From positions 1-64,000 of the forward strand of contig JAPPIT010000134.1 of NCBI GenBank assembly GCA_028820505.1: a stretch of 64,000 bases of DNA, in the 5' to 3' direction. A program made the translations under genes and the position numbers. The stretch comes from Defluviicoccus sp. Its GTDB lineage: Bacteria > Pseudomonadota > Alphaproteobacteria > MPNO01. Positions 56,088-64,000 of the stretch are shown here, in pieces; position 1 is the first letter of the stretch; the number at the start of each line of letters is the position of its first letter. Under the pieces are notes generated by a model. The model saw nothing but the letters and a program-made list of their open reading frames with translations. It was not told the DNA's origin and did not search any database.

Positions 56088-57116
56088 GTGGCGGACGGAA
56101 CCTTGCGGAGCGGCCGCGCGTTGAACGCGGCCGGATTGATCGCGGCGGGCCGGGTGCGGGAAGCCGAATCCGTCGCCCGGCGCTACGCGGTGGCGGTTAC
56201 CCCGCAGATCGCGAAGCTGATCGAGCCGGAGGCGGCGGACGACCCCGTCGCACGCCAGTATCTGCCCGATGCGCGCGAGCTGACGCGTACGCCGGAAGAG
56301 CGCGACGATCCCATCGGGGATGACGCGCATTCGCCGCTGCCGGGCCTCGTTCATCGCTACCCGGACCGGGTGCTGCTGATGCCGACGACGGCGTGCCCGG
56401 TCTATTGCCGGTTCTGCTTCCGCCGCGAGCGCGTGGGCCACGGCGCGACGGCGATGACGGCCGGGGAGATCGACGACGCCCTCGCCTATATCGCGGACCG
56501 CCCGGCGATCAGGGAAGCGATCCTGACCGGCGGCGATCCGATGATCCTGTCCCCGCGCCGCCTCGGCGACATCCTGCGGCGCGTCGCGGCGATAGAGAAC
56601 GTCGAGGTGCTGCGCATCCACAGCCGCGTCCCGGTGGCCGATCCGGGGCGGATCGACGGATCGACGGTCGCCGCGCTGCGCCAGCGCGTTCCGGTCTACG
56701 TGGCGATCCATTGCAACCACCCGCGCGAGATCGACCGGGAGGCCGCGCGCGCCTTCGCCGCCCTGGCGGATGCGGGGGTTCCGCTGCTCGCCCAGACGGT
56801 GCTGCTGAAGGGGGTCAACGACGACGCGGACACCCTGGAGTCGCTGTTCCGCGCCCTGGTCCGCCACCGCGTGCGGCCCTACTACCTGCATCATCCCGAC
56901 CTCGCGCCGGGAACGGCGCATTTCAGGCTGTCGATCGAGGAAGGGCAGGCGCTCGTGCGCGCCCTGCGCGGCCGGATATCGGGACTGTGCCAGCCGACCT
57001 ACGTGATCGACATTCCCGGCGGGCACGGCAAGGTTCCGGTCGGCCCGTCTTTCCGCGGGGAGAACGGGGCGCTTATGGGCTGGCAAGGGTCCGTCCATCG
57101 GGGTCCCGCGGGCTAG
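56088..57116 (+). CDS. epmB: EF-P beta-lysylation protein EpmB (lysine 2,3-aminomutase family)
   Basis: A 342-aa radical-SAM, PLP-dependent aminomutase converting (S)-alpha-lysine to (R)-beta-lysine. The cluster motif is TACPVYCRFCFRRERVG (CxxxCxxC); EAILTGGDPMILSPRRLGDI and LLKGVNDDADTLESLFRALV are family-typical, and the C terminus HHPDLAPGTAHFRLSIEEGQ supports it. The GTG start at 56088 follows GGGGTAAGG. It lies 67 bp upstream of efp and is divergent from epmA. Confidence 0.93.
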   Translation: MADGTLRSGRALNAAGLIAAGRVREAESVARRYAVAVTPQIAKLIEPEAADDPVARQYLPDARELTRTPEERDDPIGDDAHSPLPGLVHRYPDRVLLMPTTACPVYCRFCFRRERVGHGATAMTAGEIDDALAYIADRPAIREAILTGGDPMILSPRRLGDILRRVAAIENVEVLRIHSRVPVADPGRIDGSTVAALRQRVPVYVAIHCNHPREIDREAARAFAALADAGVPLLAQTVLLKGVNDDADTLESLFRALVRHRVRPYYLHHPDLAPGTAHFRLSIEEGQALVRALRGRISGLCQPTYVIDIPGGHGKVPVGPSFRGENGALMGWQGSVHRGPAG

Positions 57117-57183
57117 CCCTTCAATTGCCTCTCAACCGGCGAGTTGATAGGTTCCGGCCTCCCCTGGCGGCGCGGCGAGTCCC

Positions 57184-57750
57184 ATGAAGGTCAACGCGAA
57201 CACGATCCGGCCCGGTCACGTGATCGAGCACGACGGCAAGCAGTGGAGCGTGCTCAAGATCCAGATCCTGCAACCCGGCAAGGGCGGCGCGTTCGTCCAG
57301 GTCGAGATGCGCGACGTGATGACCGGCATCAAGAGCAACGAGCGGTTCCGCACCCAGGAATCGGTCGAGAAGCTCATGGTGGACGAGAAATCCTGCACCT
57401 ATCTCTACCGCGCCGACGATGCGGTGGCGCTGATGGACGCCGAGACCTATGAGCAGTTCGAGCTTCCGGTCGACATGATCGGCGGCCCGGCGGCCTATCT
57501 GCAAGACGGGATGACGATCACGCTCGACCTGATCGAGGGGAATCCGGTCGCGGCCCGGCTGCCGCAACAGGTGACGATGACGGTCACCGAGGCGGAACCG
57601 GTGGTCAAGGGTCAGACCGCGTCCTCTTCCTACAAGCCGGCGACCCTGGAGAACGGCGAGCGGGTGATGGTGCCGCCCCATATCGAGGCCGGCACGAGAA
57701 TCGTCGTCAGCACCGAGGACGGCAGCTACGTCGAGCGCGCCAAGGACTGA
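57184..57750 (+). CDS. efp: Elongation factor P
   Basis: A 188-aa three-domain tRNA mimic that rescues ribosomes stalled at polyproline. The modified residue should be Lys33 in LQPGKGGAFVQVEMRD, consistent with EpmA/EpmB encoded next door. Other conserved parts are SCTYLYRADDAVALMDAETY and GEQVMVPPHIEAGTRI-like text (here GERVMVPPHIEAGTRIVV). The Pro-rich TolA in this window is an obvious EF-P client. epmC, the Lys hydroxylase gene, is not nearby. Confidence 0.98.
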   Translation: MKVNANTIRPGHVIEHDGKQWSVLKIQILQPGKGGAFVQVEMRDVMTGIKSNERFRTQESVEKLMVDEKSCTYLYRADDAVALMDAETYEQFELPVDMIGGPAAYLQDGMTITLDLIEGNPVAARLPQQVTMTVTEAEPVVKGQTASSSYKPATLENGERVMVPPHIEAGTRIVVSTEDGSYVERAKD

Positions 57751-57774
57751 CCGGAGGGGAACGGAACCCGGCCC

Positions 57775-58635
57775 ATGCCGTCGGCGACGATCAATGTGAT
57801 GGAGGCCGCCGCGCGCAAGGCGGCGCGCGGGCTGATCCGCGATTTCGGCGAGGTTGAGAACCTGCAGGTCTCGCGCAAGGGCCCGGCGGATTTCGTCACC
57901 GAGGCGGACCGCCGGGCGGAGCGGATCCTGCGGGCGGAGCTCACCAAGGCGCGGCCGGAGTTCGGTTTCCTGATGGAAGAATCGGGCGCGACGGAAGGCG
58001 AGGACACGCGGCGGCGCTGGATCGTCGACCCGCTGGACGGAACCACGAACTTCTTGCACGGCATCCCCCATTTCGCGATTTCGATCGGGCTCGAGGAGGA
58101 CGGCGCCATGGTCGCGGGCGTGGTCTACGAGCCGCTGCGCGACGAGCTCTTCTGGGCCGAGAAGGGAGTCGGGTGCTATCTCAACCGGCGTCGCCTCAGG
58201 GTGTCGTCGCGCCGCCGAATGTCGGACGCTGTGCTCGCCACCGGCATTCCTTTCAAGGGCCGGGCGGGCAAGCACGCCTTCCTCGCCACTGTCGAGACGG
58301 CGATCGACAACACCGCCGGCATCAGGCGCCTGGGCTCCGCCGCCCTCGACCTCGCCTACGTCGCGGCGGGGCGTTATGACGGGTTCTGGGAGTTCGGGCT
58401 CTCGCCGTGGGACGTCGCCGCCGGAATCGTGCTGGTGCGCGAGGCCGGCGGTTTCGTGACCGACATCTCCGGCCGGCCGGCGGCCATCGACGGAGCGTCC
58501 ATCGTGGCCGCCAACGACCGCCTGCACGCTCCCGTCCGGCAAATGCTGCGGGACGGCCTCGAGGAATCCGATGGGGACAATGCCCGGAAACCGCGTTTGC
58601 GCGAAACCGCGGCTCCGGATATCCGGGCTCAGTAG
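57775..58635 (+). CDS. suhB: Inositol monophosphatase family protein
   Basis: A 286-aa Mg2+-dependent phosphatase of the SuhB/IMPase family. Metal-binding motifs are FGFLMEESGATEGED (Glu), WIVDPLDGTTNFLHGIPHF (DPLDGT) and WDVAAGIVLVREAGGFVTDI. ATG 57775 lies 24 bp after efp, so it probably belongs to epmB-efp-suhB. The C terminus is extended by about 25 residues beyond the usual 260-265. Alphaproteobacterial SuhB may act on inositol phosphate or related sugar phosphates, or in rRNA processing. Confidence 0.94.
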   Translation: MPSATINVMEAAARKAARGLIRDFGEVENLQVSRKGPADFVTEADRRAERILRAELTKARPEFGFLMEESGATEGEDTRRRWIVDPLDGTTNFLHGIPHFAISIGLEEDGAMVAGVVYEPLRDELFWAEKGVGCYLNRRRLRVSSRRRMSDAVLATGIPFKGRAGKHAFLATVETAIDNTAGIRRLGSAALDLAYVAAGRYDGFWEFGLSPWDVAAGIVLVREAGGFVTDISGRPAAIDGASIVAANDRLHAPVRQMLRDGLEESDGDNARKPRLRETAAPDIRAQ

Positions 58636-58998
58636 CGAACCGACCCACCCATCCGATGTCGCGGGCGCCCGACGTAGTGCGCCGCTCCCTTCACCGGTCG
58701 CGCAAATGCCGCAATTTCGCCCTTTTGTGTCGCTAAAGCTCGTTCCGGTCGAGTGCGGAAGTGCAGCCTGCCCACCCCAGCATATGACCTTCACTAGGAC
58801 ACTCGGGCGATCCTTCGATTCTGGGAGCATCGATGCGCGACGGAACAATGCGGTGCGAGAATCGGCCGGGTATGTCGTTCATCCCCCGATCTCGCTCTCG
58901 CGAGCCAAGGGGCATAGACTTCGCGCGGCGGACGCTGATAGGAGCGGTCCGGACAAACGCCGCGCGGATTGCCGTGCGATGCGGAAGGACCGCGTGAG
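58636..58998 (+). other. 363-bp intergenic region with a hairpin leader
   Basis: No supported gene. The 143-aa track ORF has unlikely composition and no family resemblance. Near the 3' end is a 9-bp perfect inverted repeat, CGCGCGGCG (58922-58930) and CGCCGCGCG (58958-58966), enclosing 27 nt, about 30 bp before the MotA/TolQ-like start. It could form a leader hairpin. I found no convincing promoter. Confidence 0.5.
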
Positions 58999-60141
58999 AT
59001 GACGAGTCCCAGACGCTACCTGACCAGGATGATCGCGTTCGTGCTCGCCGTGGCGGCGGTGGCGGGGGCGCTCTACGCACCCTTGCTGGACGCGTTCCAC
59101 GCGAACCCGGCGCTCAACGGGCTGATCGTCGGCGTGCTCGTGCTCGGCATCGCCTACAGCTTCCGCCAGGTGATAACGCTCCGGCGCGAAGTGAACTGGA
59201 TCGTCAACGTCCGCACGGGCCGGCCCGGGATCTCGGTCCAGGCCGCGCCCCGGCTGCTTGCCCCGCTGGCGGCGATCCTGGGCGAGCAGACCCGCCGCTT
59301 CCGCCTGTCGGCGCTTGCGCTCCGCTCCCTCCTGGACGGCATATCGGCGCGGCTCGACGAACAGCGCGACATTGCGCGCTATACCATCGGGCTGCTCATC
59401 TTCCTCGGACTGCTCGGGACGTTCTGGGGTCTGTTGCAGACCATCGACTCGGTCGGCGGCGTGATCGCCGGCCTCAGCGTCGGCGGCGACGCCGATCTGA
59501 ACGCGGTCTTCACGAACCTGAAGGCCGGGCTCCAGGCGCCGCTGGCCGGCATGGGAACCGCTTTTTCGTCCTCGCTCTTCGGCCTTGCCGGCTCGCTCGT
59601 GCTGGGCTTTCTGGAGCTCCAGGCGAGCCAGGCGCAGAACCGCTTCTTCAACGACCTCGAAGACTGGCTCGCCGGGCAGACCCGCCTTTCCAGCGGCGGC
59701 GGGGCGGGGATCGATCAGGACCAGGCGGTTCCGGCCTATGTGCAGGCGTTGCTCGAACAGACCGCCGACAGTCTCGAAAGCCTTCAACGCACCATCGCCC
59801 GGGGCGAGGAAAGCCGCATCTCGGCCAACCAGTCGATGGCGGCGCTGGCCGAAAACCTTTCCGCGCTGACCGACCAGATGCGCGCGGAGCAGGCGCTCAT
59901 GGAGCAGCTCGCGGAAGGCCAGCTGGAGCTCAGACCGGTTCTGGCCAAGCTGGCCGAAGCCCGGCCGGGCGCAAACTTCGACGACAACCTGCAGCAGCAC
60001 ATTCGCAACATCGACGTTCACCTGGCGCAGCTCATGGAGCAGTTGGCGTCCGGTCGGTCGGAAATGGTGCAGGAGCTGAGAACCGAAATCCGTGTGCTGT
60101 CGCGCACGATCGCCGCGATCGGGCGGAGTCAGCAGGAATAG
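58999..60141 (+). CDS. MotA/TolQ/ExbB-like membrane protein
   Basis: A 380-aa inner-membrane protein. Two helices lie near the N terminus (MIAFVLAVAAVAGALYAPLL; LNGLIVGVLVLGIAYSF); two more follow at IGLLIFLGLLGTFWGLLQTI and LAGMGTAFSSSLFGLAGSLV, resembling the proton-channel helices of MotA/TolQ. A long cytoplasmic coiled-coil tail follows (ESLQRTIARGEESRISANQS onward). I chose ATG 58999 with GGAAGGA upstream. It pairs with the next gene. It is not flagellar by context, as no other motility gene is near. Confidence 0.85.
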   Translation: MTSPRRYLTRMIAFVLAVAAVAGALYAPLLDAFHANPALNGLIVGVLVLGIAYSFRQVITLRREVNWIVNVRTGRPGISVQAAPRLLAPLAAILGEQTRRFRLSALALRSLLDGISARLDEQRDIARYTIGLLIFLGLLGTFWGLLQTIDSVGGVIAGLSVGGDADLNAVFTNLKAGLQAPLAGMGTAFSSSLFGLAGSLVLGFLELQASQAQNRFFNDLEDWLAGQTRLSSGGGAGIDQDQAVPAYVQALLEQTADSLESLQRTIARGEESRISANQSMAALAENLSALTDQMRAEQALMEQLAEGQLELRPVLAKLAEARPGANFDDNLQQHIRNIDVHLAQLMEQLASGRSEMVQELRTEIRVLSRTIAAIGRSQQE

Positions 60142-60162
60142 GACCGCGGGAAGGGCCGGATA

Positions 60163-61545
60163 ATGGCCGTCGGCAGGACCAGGCAGCACTCGGGGGCCGA
60201 CATCTGGCCGGGATTCGTGGATGCGCTCGCGGCGCTGCTCATCATCGTCATCTTCCTGTTGATGGTGTTCACCCTCGCCCAGTATTTCCTGAGCGACATC
60301 CTCACCGGCCGGGACCGGGCGCTCGACAGGCTCAACCGCCAGGTCGCGCAGCTGACGGAGATGCTGTCCCTCGAGCAGGCCGAAAACACGGAGCTCGAAG
60401 CCTCGGTCTCCAGGCTCACCCTTCAACTCGGCGAGCTGACGTCCGAGCGCGACAGGCTGTCGGGCCAGCTGGCGGAGCTCCTGCCCGAACGCGACATGCT
60501 GACCAACGAGGTCGCCGCGCTCACCGCCGAGCGCGACGCGCTCAAGGCCGCCTCCGCCAAGACCGCCGCCGAGCTCGAGGACGCCTACAAAACGATCGGC
60601 GCGGACAAGGAAAAGATCGAGCTCCAGCTGCGCCGCCTCGCGAGCCTGGAGCGCGACATCGCCGCGCTGCGCGAAGTGCGCGACACACTGGAAAGGAGAG
60701 TCGCCGGTCTCGAAGATTCGCTCCAGTCGCGCGACCGCGAACTCGGCGCGTTGCGCGACCGGTCGAAGGAGCTTGCCGCCGAGCTTGCCTCGTCCCAAGA
60801 GCGGACCCGGCTCGCCCAGATCGAGATCGACGACCGCGACGTCAGGCTGCGCGACCTAGGCGCGCGGGCGACCAAGGTCGAGGACGAGCTGACCGCCGAA
60901 CAGACCGTCTCGGCGGAAGCGCGGGAGCAGGTCCGCATCCTCAATCTCCAGATCGCCGCGCTACGCCAGCAGCTCGCGCGCATCGAAGCGGCGCTCGAGG
61001 TGTCGGAAGAGAAGGCGAAGGAACAGAACATCCAGATCGTCAACCTGTCCAAGCGCCTCAATGCCGCCCTCGCCAGCAAGGTGCAGGAGCTCGCGAATTT
61101 CCGCTCCGAGTTCTTCGGCCGGCTCAGGAAGGCGCTCGGCAATCGCAGCGACGTCCGCATCGTGGGCGACCGCTTCGTCTTCCAGTCGGAGGTGCTGTTC
61201 CCCTCGGGCGAGGCCAGGCTCCAGCCCGGCGGGCGCGTGCAGATCGACAAGCTGGCCAGCACGATCAGGGAGATCGCCGGGAAGATACCCGACGATATCG
61301 ACTGGGTGCTCAGGGTCGACGGCCACACCGACCGGCTGCCCATCAGCACGCCCGCCTTCCCGTCGAACTGGGAGCTCTCCACGGCGCGCGCGATCGCGGT
61401 GGTCAAGTACCTGATCGAGCGCGGCGTTCCGGCGACCCGGCTCGCCGCGACCGGGTTCGGCGAGTTTCAGCCGATCGACAGGGGCAGCACGATCGCCGCC
61501 TTCAAACGCAACCGGCGCATCGAATTCAAGCTGACCCAGCGCTGA
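60163..61545 (+). CDS. OmpA/MotB-like peptidoglycan-binding protein with coiled coil
   Basis: A 460-aa protein with one N-terminal helix (FVDALAALLIIVIFLLMVFT) carrying an Asp as in MotB/ExbD, a very long coiled coil of about 250 residues (QVAQLTEMLSLEQAENTELE, LTSERDRLSGQLAELLPERD and similar), and a C-terminal OmpA-like domain: FVFQSEVLFPSGEARLQPGG, LRVDGHTDRLPISTPAFPSN, ELSTARAIAVVKYLIERGVP and [11 protein letters not shown]. With the upstream gene it resembles a proton-driven motor anchored to peptidoglycan. The architecture is common in Rhodospirillales; its function is not known. It ends 20 bp inside the convergent ABC gene. Confidence 0.88.
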   Translation: MAVGRTRQHSGADIWPGFVDALAALLIIVIFLLMVFTLAQYFLSDILTGRDRALDRLNRQVAQLTEMLSLEQAENTELEASVSRLTLQLGELTSERDRLSGQLAELLPERDMLTNEVAALTAERDALKAASAKTAAELEDAYKTIGADKEKIELQLRRLASLERDIAALREVRDTLERRVAGLEDSLQSRDRELGALRDRSKELAAELASSQERTRLAQIEIDDRDVRLRDLGARATKVEDELTAEQTVSAEAREQVRILNLQIAALRQQLARIEAALEVSEEKAKEQNIQIVNLSKRLNAALASKVQELANFRSEFFGRLRKALGNRSDVRIVGDRFVFQSEVLFPSGEARLQPGGRVQIDKLASTIREIAGKIPDDIDWVLRVDGHTDRLPISTPAFPSNWELSTARAIAVVKYLIERGVPATRLAATGFGEFQPIDRGSTIAAFKRNRRIEFKLTQR

Positions 61546-63346
61546 GCGGAGCGAAATCGGCGGCCGGCGCTTCGCCGAACTGGAGCGCGGCGAGTCGGGC
61601 GTAGAGGGCGCTCGTCCGGATCAATTCGACATGGCTGCCGATGGCGTCGATCCGCCCTTCGTCGAGAACGACGATCCGGTCGGCGGCCTGCACCGTCGCC
61701 AGCCGGTGCGCGATCACGAGCGTGGTCCTCCCGGCCATAAGCCGGGCGAGCGCGTCCTGGACCAGCCGCTCGCTCTCGGAATCGAGCGCGCTCGTCGCCT
61801 CGTCGAGGAGCAGGATCGCGGGATCGCGCAGCAGCGCCCGGGCGATCGCAATGCGTTGCCGCTGTCCGCCGGACAGGCGCACCCCCTTCTCGCCGAGGAA
61901 GGTGTCGAAACCGTCCGGCAGCGCATCGAGGAACTCCACCGCGGCCGCCGCTTCCGCGGCCGCCCGAACCTCGTCGGCGGTCGCGCCGGGCCGGCCGTAG
62001 CGGATGTTTTCCCAGGCATCGGCGGAAAAGACGAAGGGTTCCTGCGCGACCAACCCGATCCGCGCGCGGAGCTCCGCCGGTTCGGCCTCGCGCAGATCGA
62101 CGCCGTCGACCCGCACCTGCCCCTCCGCCGGGTCGTAAAAGCGGAGCAAGAGCTCGAAAACGGTGGACTTGCCCGCGCCCGAGGGGCCCACCAGCGCGAC
62201 CCGCTCGCCCGCCGCGACCTCGAAGCTCACCCCGTCCAGCGCGGGGTTGTCGGGACGCGACGGGTAATGGAACCGGACCTCTTCGAAGTCGACAGTGCCC
62301 AAGGCCGGTTCCGGAAGGCGAACGGGCACGGCCGGCGCGGAGATCTGGGAATCGATGCGCAGGAGTTCGAGGAGGCGCTCGGTCGCCCCGGCGGCGCGCT
62401 GCAGATCGCCGATCACCTCGCTCACCGCGCCGACCGAGCCGGCCACCACGACCGCGTAGAAGACGAAGGCCGACAATTCGCCCGGCGAAATCCGCCCGCC
62501 CATCACGTCGTGCCCGCCGATCCACAGGATCACGCCGACCGCGCTGAACACCGTGACCATCACGAACGCGGTCAGCCACCCGCGCGCCATGTTGCGCCGG
62601 AGCGCGGTTGCAAGCGCCTCGTCGACCCGCGCCCCGAAGCGCCTCGTGTCGACGGGCTCGTGGCCGAACGCCTGCACGGTGCGGATCGCGTTGAGCGTCT
62701 CTTCGCCATGCGCCGAGATGTCGGCCACCCGGTCCTGGCTGGCGCGCGACAGGCGCCGGACGCGCCGGCCGAAGAAAACGATGGGAAGCACCACCACCGG
62801 CACGATCAGGAACACCAGGCCGGCAAGCCTCGGGCTGGTGACGAACAGGAGCACCGTGCCGCCGAGAAACAGCAGCACGTTCCTCAGCGCCACCGAGACC
62901 GAGGAGCCGACCACCACCTGGAGGAGCGTGGTGTCGGTGGTAAGCCGCGACAGCACCTCGCCGACGCGCGCGGACTCGAAGAAGGACGCGCTGAGGGCGA
63001 GCATGCGCTCGAAGACCGCGCGCCGCATGTCGGCCACCACCCTCTCGCCGACCCAGGCGACGAGGTAGAACCGCCCGAAGGTCGCGGCCGCCAGAAGGGC
63101 GATGACGACGAAGAGCCCCGCGAGCGCCCGGTCGAGCAGGGCACCGTCGCCGGCGCCGAAGCCCTCGTCGATCAGCGCGCGCAGCCCCTGTCCGAGGACG
63201 AGAACCGAGCCCGCGGCCACGATCAGCGCCAGACCGGCGCCGGCGATCCGCATCCGGTACGGCGCGAGCCACGGGATCAGCGCGCGCAGGCTGCGGACAT
63301 TGCCGCGGGCGCGCTCTTCCGGGCTGTAGGTTTCACGCTGGGCCAG
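61526..63346 (-). CDS. ABC exporter, fused transmembrane and ATPase domains (MsbA/LmrA-like)
   Basis: A half-transporter of about 606 aa. Six helices (for example [40 protein letters not shown]) precede the ATPase: Walker [21 protein letters not shown], signature [20 protein letters not shown], Walker [21 protein letters not shown]. The ORF track begins at 63487, inside rpmE on the other strand, which is unlikely. The expected start, [12 protein letters not shown], is encoded by CTG-GCC-CAG with GGGAGA upstream, where relatives have ATG; I therefore mark CTG 63346. The substrate may be a lipid or drug. Confidence 0.9.
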   Translation of the reverse strand: MAQRETYSPEERARGNVRSLRALIPWLAPYRMRIAGAGLALIVAAGSVLVLGQGLRALIDEGFGAGDGALLDRALAGLFVVIALLAAATFGRFYLVAWVGERVVADMRRAVFERMLALSASFFESARVGEVLSRLTTDTTLLQVVVGSSVSVALRNVLLFLGGTVLLFVTSPRLAGLVFLIVPVVVLPIVFFGRRVRRLSRASQDRVADISAHGEETLNAIRTVQAFGHEPVDTRRFGARVDEALATALRRNMARGWLTAFVMVTVFSAVGVILWIGGHDVMGGRISPGELSAFVFYAVVVAGSVGAVSEVIGDLQRAAGATERLLELLRIDSQISAPAVPVRLPEPALGTVDFEEVRFHYPSRPDNPALDGVSFEVAAGERVALVGPSGAGKSTVFELLLRFYDPAEGQVRVDGVDLREAEPAELRARIGLVAQEPFVFSADAWENIRYGRPGATADEVRAAAEAAAAVEFLDALPDGFDTFLGEKGVRLSGGQRQRIAIARALLRDPAILLLDEATSALDSESERLVQDALARLMAGRTTLVIAHRLATVQAADRIVVLDEGRIDAIGSHVELIRTSALYARLAALQFGEAPAADFAPLSAGSA

Positions 63347-63418
63347 AATCCGTCTCCCGGGCCGGATGCGCCGGCCCGATCGTTCCGCCTCCGGCCCCGT
63401 CCCCGGGGACCGGGAGGC

Positions 63419-63447
63419 TTGTAAATCCAGACGCCTTCCGATATATA
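63419..63447 (+). promoter_or_regulatory. Promoter of rpmE
   Basis: TTGTAA, 17 bases, TATATA, ending 26 bases before the rpmE ATG, is the best sigma-70-like promoter in the window, in an AT-rich patch. It lies inside the spurious 5' extension of the opposing ABC gene. Confidence 0.6.
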
Positions 63448-63473
63448 CCCGCCGCCCCGCCGGAGACGCGACG

Positions 63474-63698
63474 ATGAAGAAGGACATCCACCCGGACTAC
63501 CACGAAATCAACGTGGTGATGACCGACGGCACGACCTACACGACCCGGTCGACCTACGGCAAGGCCGGGGACACAGTAAAGCTCGACATCGACCCCAAGA
63601 CCCACCCGGCCTGGACCGGCGGACAGCAACGCCTGGTCGATACCGGCGGCCAAGTGGCGAAATTCAACAAGCGGTTCAAGGATCTCGGCATCGGCTGA
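63474..63698 (+). CDS. rpmE: 50S ribosomal protein L31
   Basis: A 74-aa L31: [20 protein letters not shown], then [20 protein letters not shown] and [11 protein letters not shown]. It lacks the CxxC zinc pair found in C+ forms, so it is the zinc-independent alphaproteobacterial long form. ATG 63474 follows GGAGACGCGACG. The longer track ORF starts in the intergenic region and is rejected. It diverges from the ABC exporter and converges on the hydrolase gene. Confidence 0.97.
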   Translation: MKKDIHPDYHEINVVMTDGTTYTTRSTYGKAGDTVKLDIDPKTHPAWTGGQQRLVDTGGQVAKFNKRFKDLGIG

Positions 63699-63727
63699 GC
63701 CACCGACGCTTCCCGAACGCGGCGTCC

Positions 63728-64000
63728 TCACCGGCCGTGGGCGGGCGAACCGACAGGCAGAACCGCATCGAAAAAGTCCAGAAGCTGCCGGTCGATCCGG
63801 GACAGGAACGCGCGGCGATCGAACCCCTTGGGATCTCGCGCCGGAGCGCCTATTTCGCCGGTTATCTCTGCGGGGAAGGGCGATATGAAGGAGAAATGAT
63901 GGGCCTCCGGATGCACCGCCAGGTGCGCCCTGTTTCCCATCAGCCTCGCGATGTTTTCGGCATGCCACGGCCTGCGCAGGACCCGGTCCGCGCCGAGACG
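63728..64000 (-). CDS. Alpha/beta-hydrolase C-terminal fragment (runs off the window)
   Basis: At least 90 codons of the C terminus of a larger gene that continues beyond 64000. Readable text, including sequence upstream of the track ORF, is WHAENIARLMGNRAHLAVHP and PEAHHFSFISPFPAEITGE. The HPEAHHFSF segment resembles the catalytic-His strand of dienelactone-hydrolase-like alpha/beta hydrolases. The nucleophile and acid lie outside the window, so this assignment is tentative. Confidence 0.6.
   Translation of the reverse strand, partial: RLGADRVLRRPWHAENIARLMGNRAHLAVHPEAHHFSFISPFPAEITGEIGAPARDPKGFDRRAFLSRIDRQLLDFFDAVLPVGSPAHGR

Noticed and set aside
58571-59002. 143-aa ORF between suhB and the MotA-like gene
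   Set aside because: No ribosome binding site, overlaps suhB, and its composition is that of random GC-rich sequence.
58999-61545. Zorya anti-phage system
   Set aside because: Only ZorA/ZorB-like architecture is present. No ZorC, ZorD or ZorE gene lies nearby, and the neighbours are housekeeping genes.
61467-63272. 601-aa Arg/Gly-rich ORF opposite the OmpA-like gene end
   Set aside because: Shadow frame of the ABC exporter, with biased Arg/Gly composition.

Overview
The window is a GC-rich, densely coded, wholly bacterial chromosomal segment. Gene order and content point to an alphaproteobacterium, probably Rhodospirillales-like: yebC-ruvCAB-ybgC-tolQRAB-pal-cpoB-tilS-ftsH-folP-glmM, ffh-rpsP-rimM-trmD-rplS, leuCDB, several TRAP systems, and many ATGA or GTGA stop/start overlaps. 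I saw no rRNA, tRNA, CRISPR array, prophage, integrase or insertion sequence.

Layout. 0.1-9.2 kb: formate-tetrahydrofolate ligase, RidA-like and cupin genes, a coiled-coil membrane protein built on seven 33-bp repeats, a TAXI-type TRAP transporter with an amidohydrolase, a TauD-type dioxygenase and a BrnTA module whose toxin is frameshifted. 9.3-12.8 kb: ornithine-cyclodeaminase-like and hydantoinase B genes, then VapBC. 12.9-17.3 kb: a four-gene operon of two CMD/AhpD-like proteins, an orphan molybdenum-hydroxylase large subunit and an XRE regulator. 17.3-22.4 kb: PqiA-like, monooxygenase-fold, asd and a DctPQM TRAP transporter. 22.4-29.1 kb: leuCDB, then the ribosome/SRP cluster. 29.2-35 kb: lipoprotein, pgeF, midA, lgt, ubiK, ybjN-like and proC. 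35-50.4 kb: a long minus-strand block for thiamine, cell wall, folate, FtsH, TilS, Tol-Pal and RuvABC. 50.6-54.4 kb: ymdB, ygfA, a predicted 6S RNA, zapA and class I aldolase. 54.4-58.6 kb: thiE, then epmA diverging from epmB-efp-suhB. 59-64 kb: a MotA/TolQ-like plus OmpA-like pair, an ABC exporter, rpmE and a truncated hydrolase.

The most interesting signal is at 12935-13579. The ORF track splits this CMD/AhpD-like gene into two ORFs, but they share one frame and are separated only by a TGA. The TGA sits exactly at the second position of the CxxC redox motif (E-x11-C-x2-TGA). It is followed, 20 nt later, by a perfect 7-bp hairpin with a GGC loop, which fits the bacterial SECIS pattern. I read it as a selenocysteine CxxU protein. 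The next gene is a paralogue that aligns without gaps here but has Asp and Phe in place of Cys and Sec. Both are overlap-coupled to a molybdenum-hydroxylase catalytic subunit with no visible FeS or FAD partner.

Other points: a 21-residue membrane mini-ORF coupled to a lipoprotein gene, a structured RNA between zapA and ygfA that I read as 6S RNA, and three genes (pqiA-like, thiE, ABC exporter) whose expected N terminus has no ATG, GTG or TTG. All names come from reading the sequence. No database search was run.
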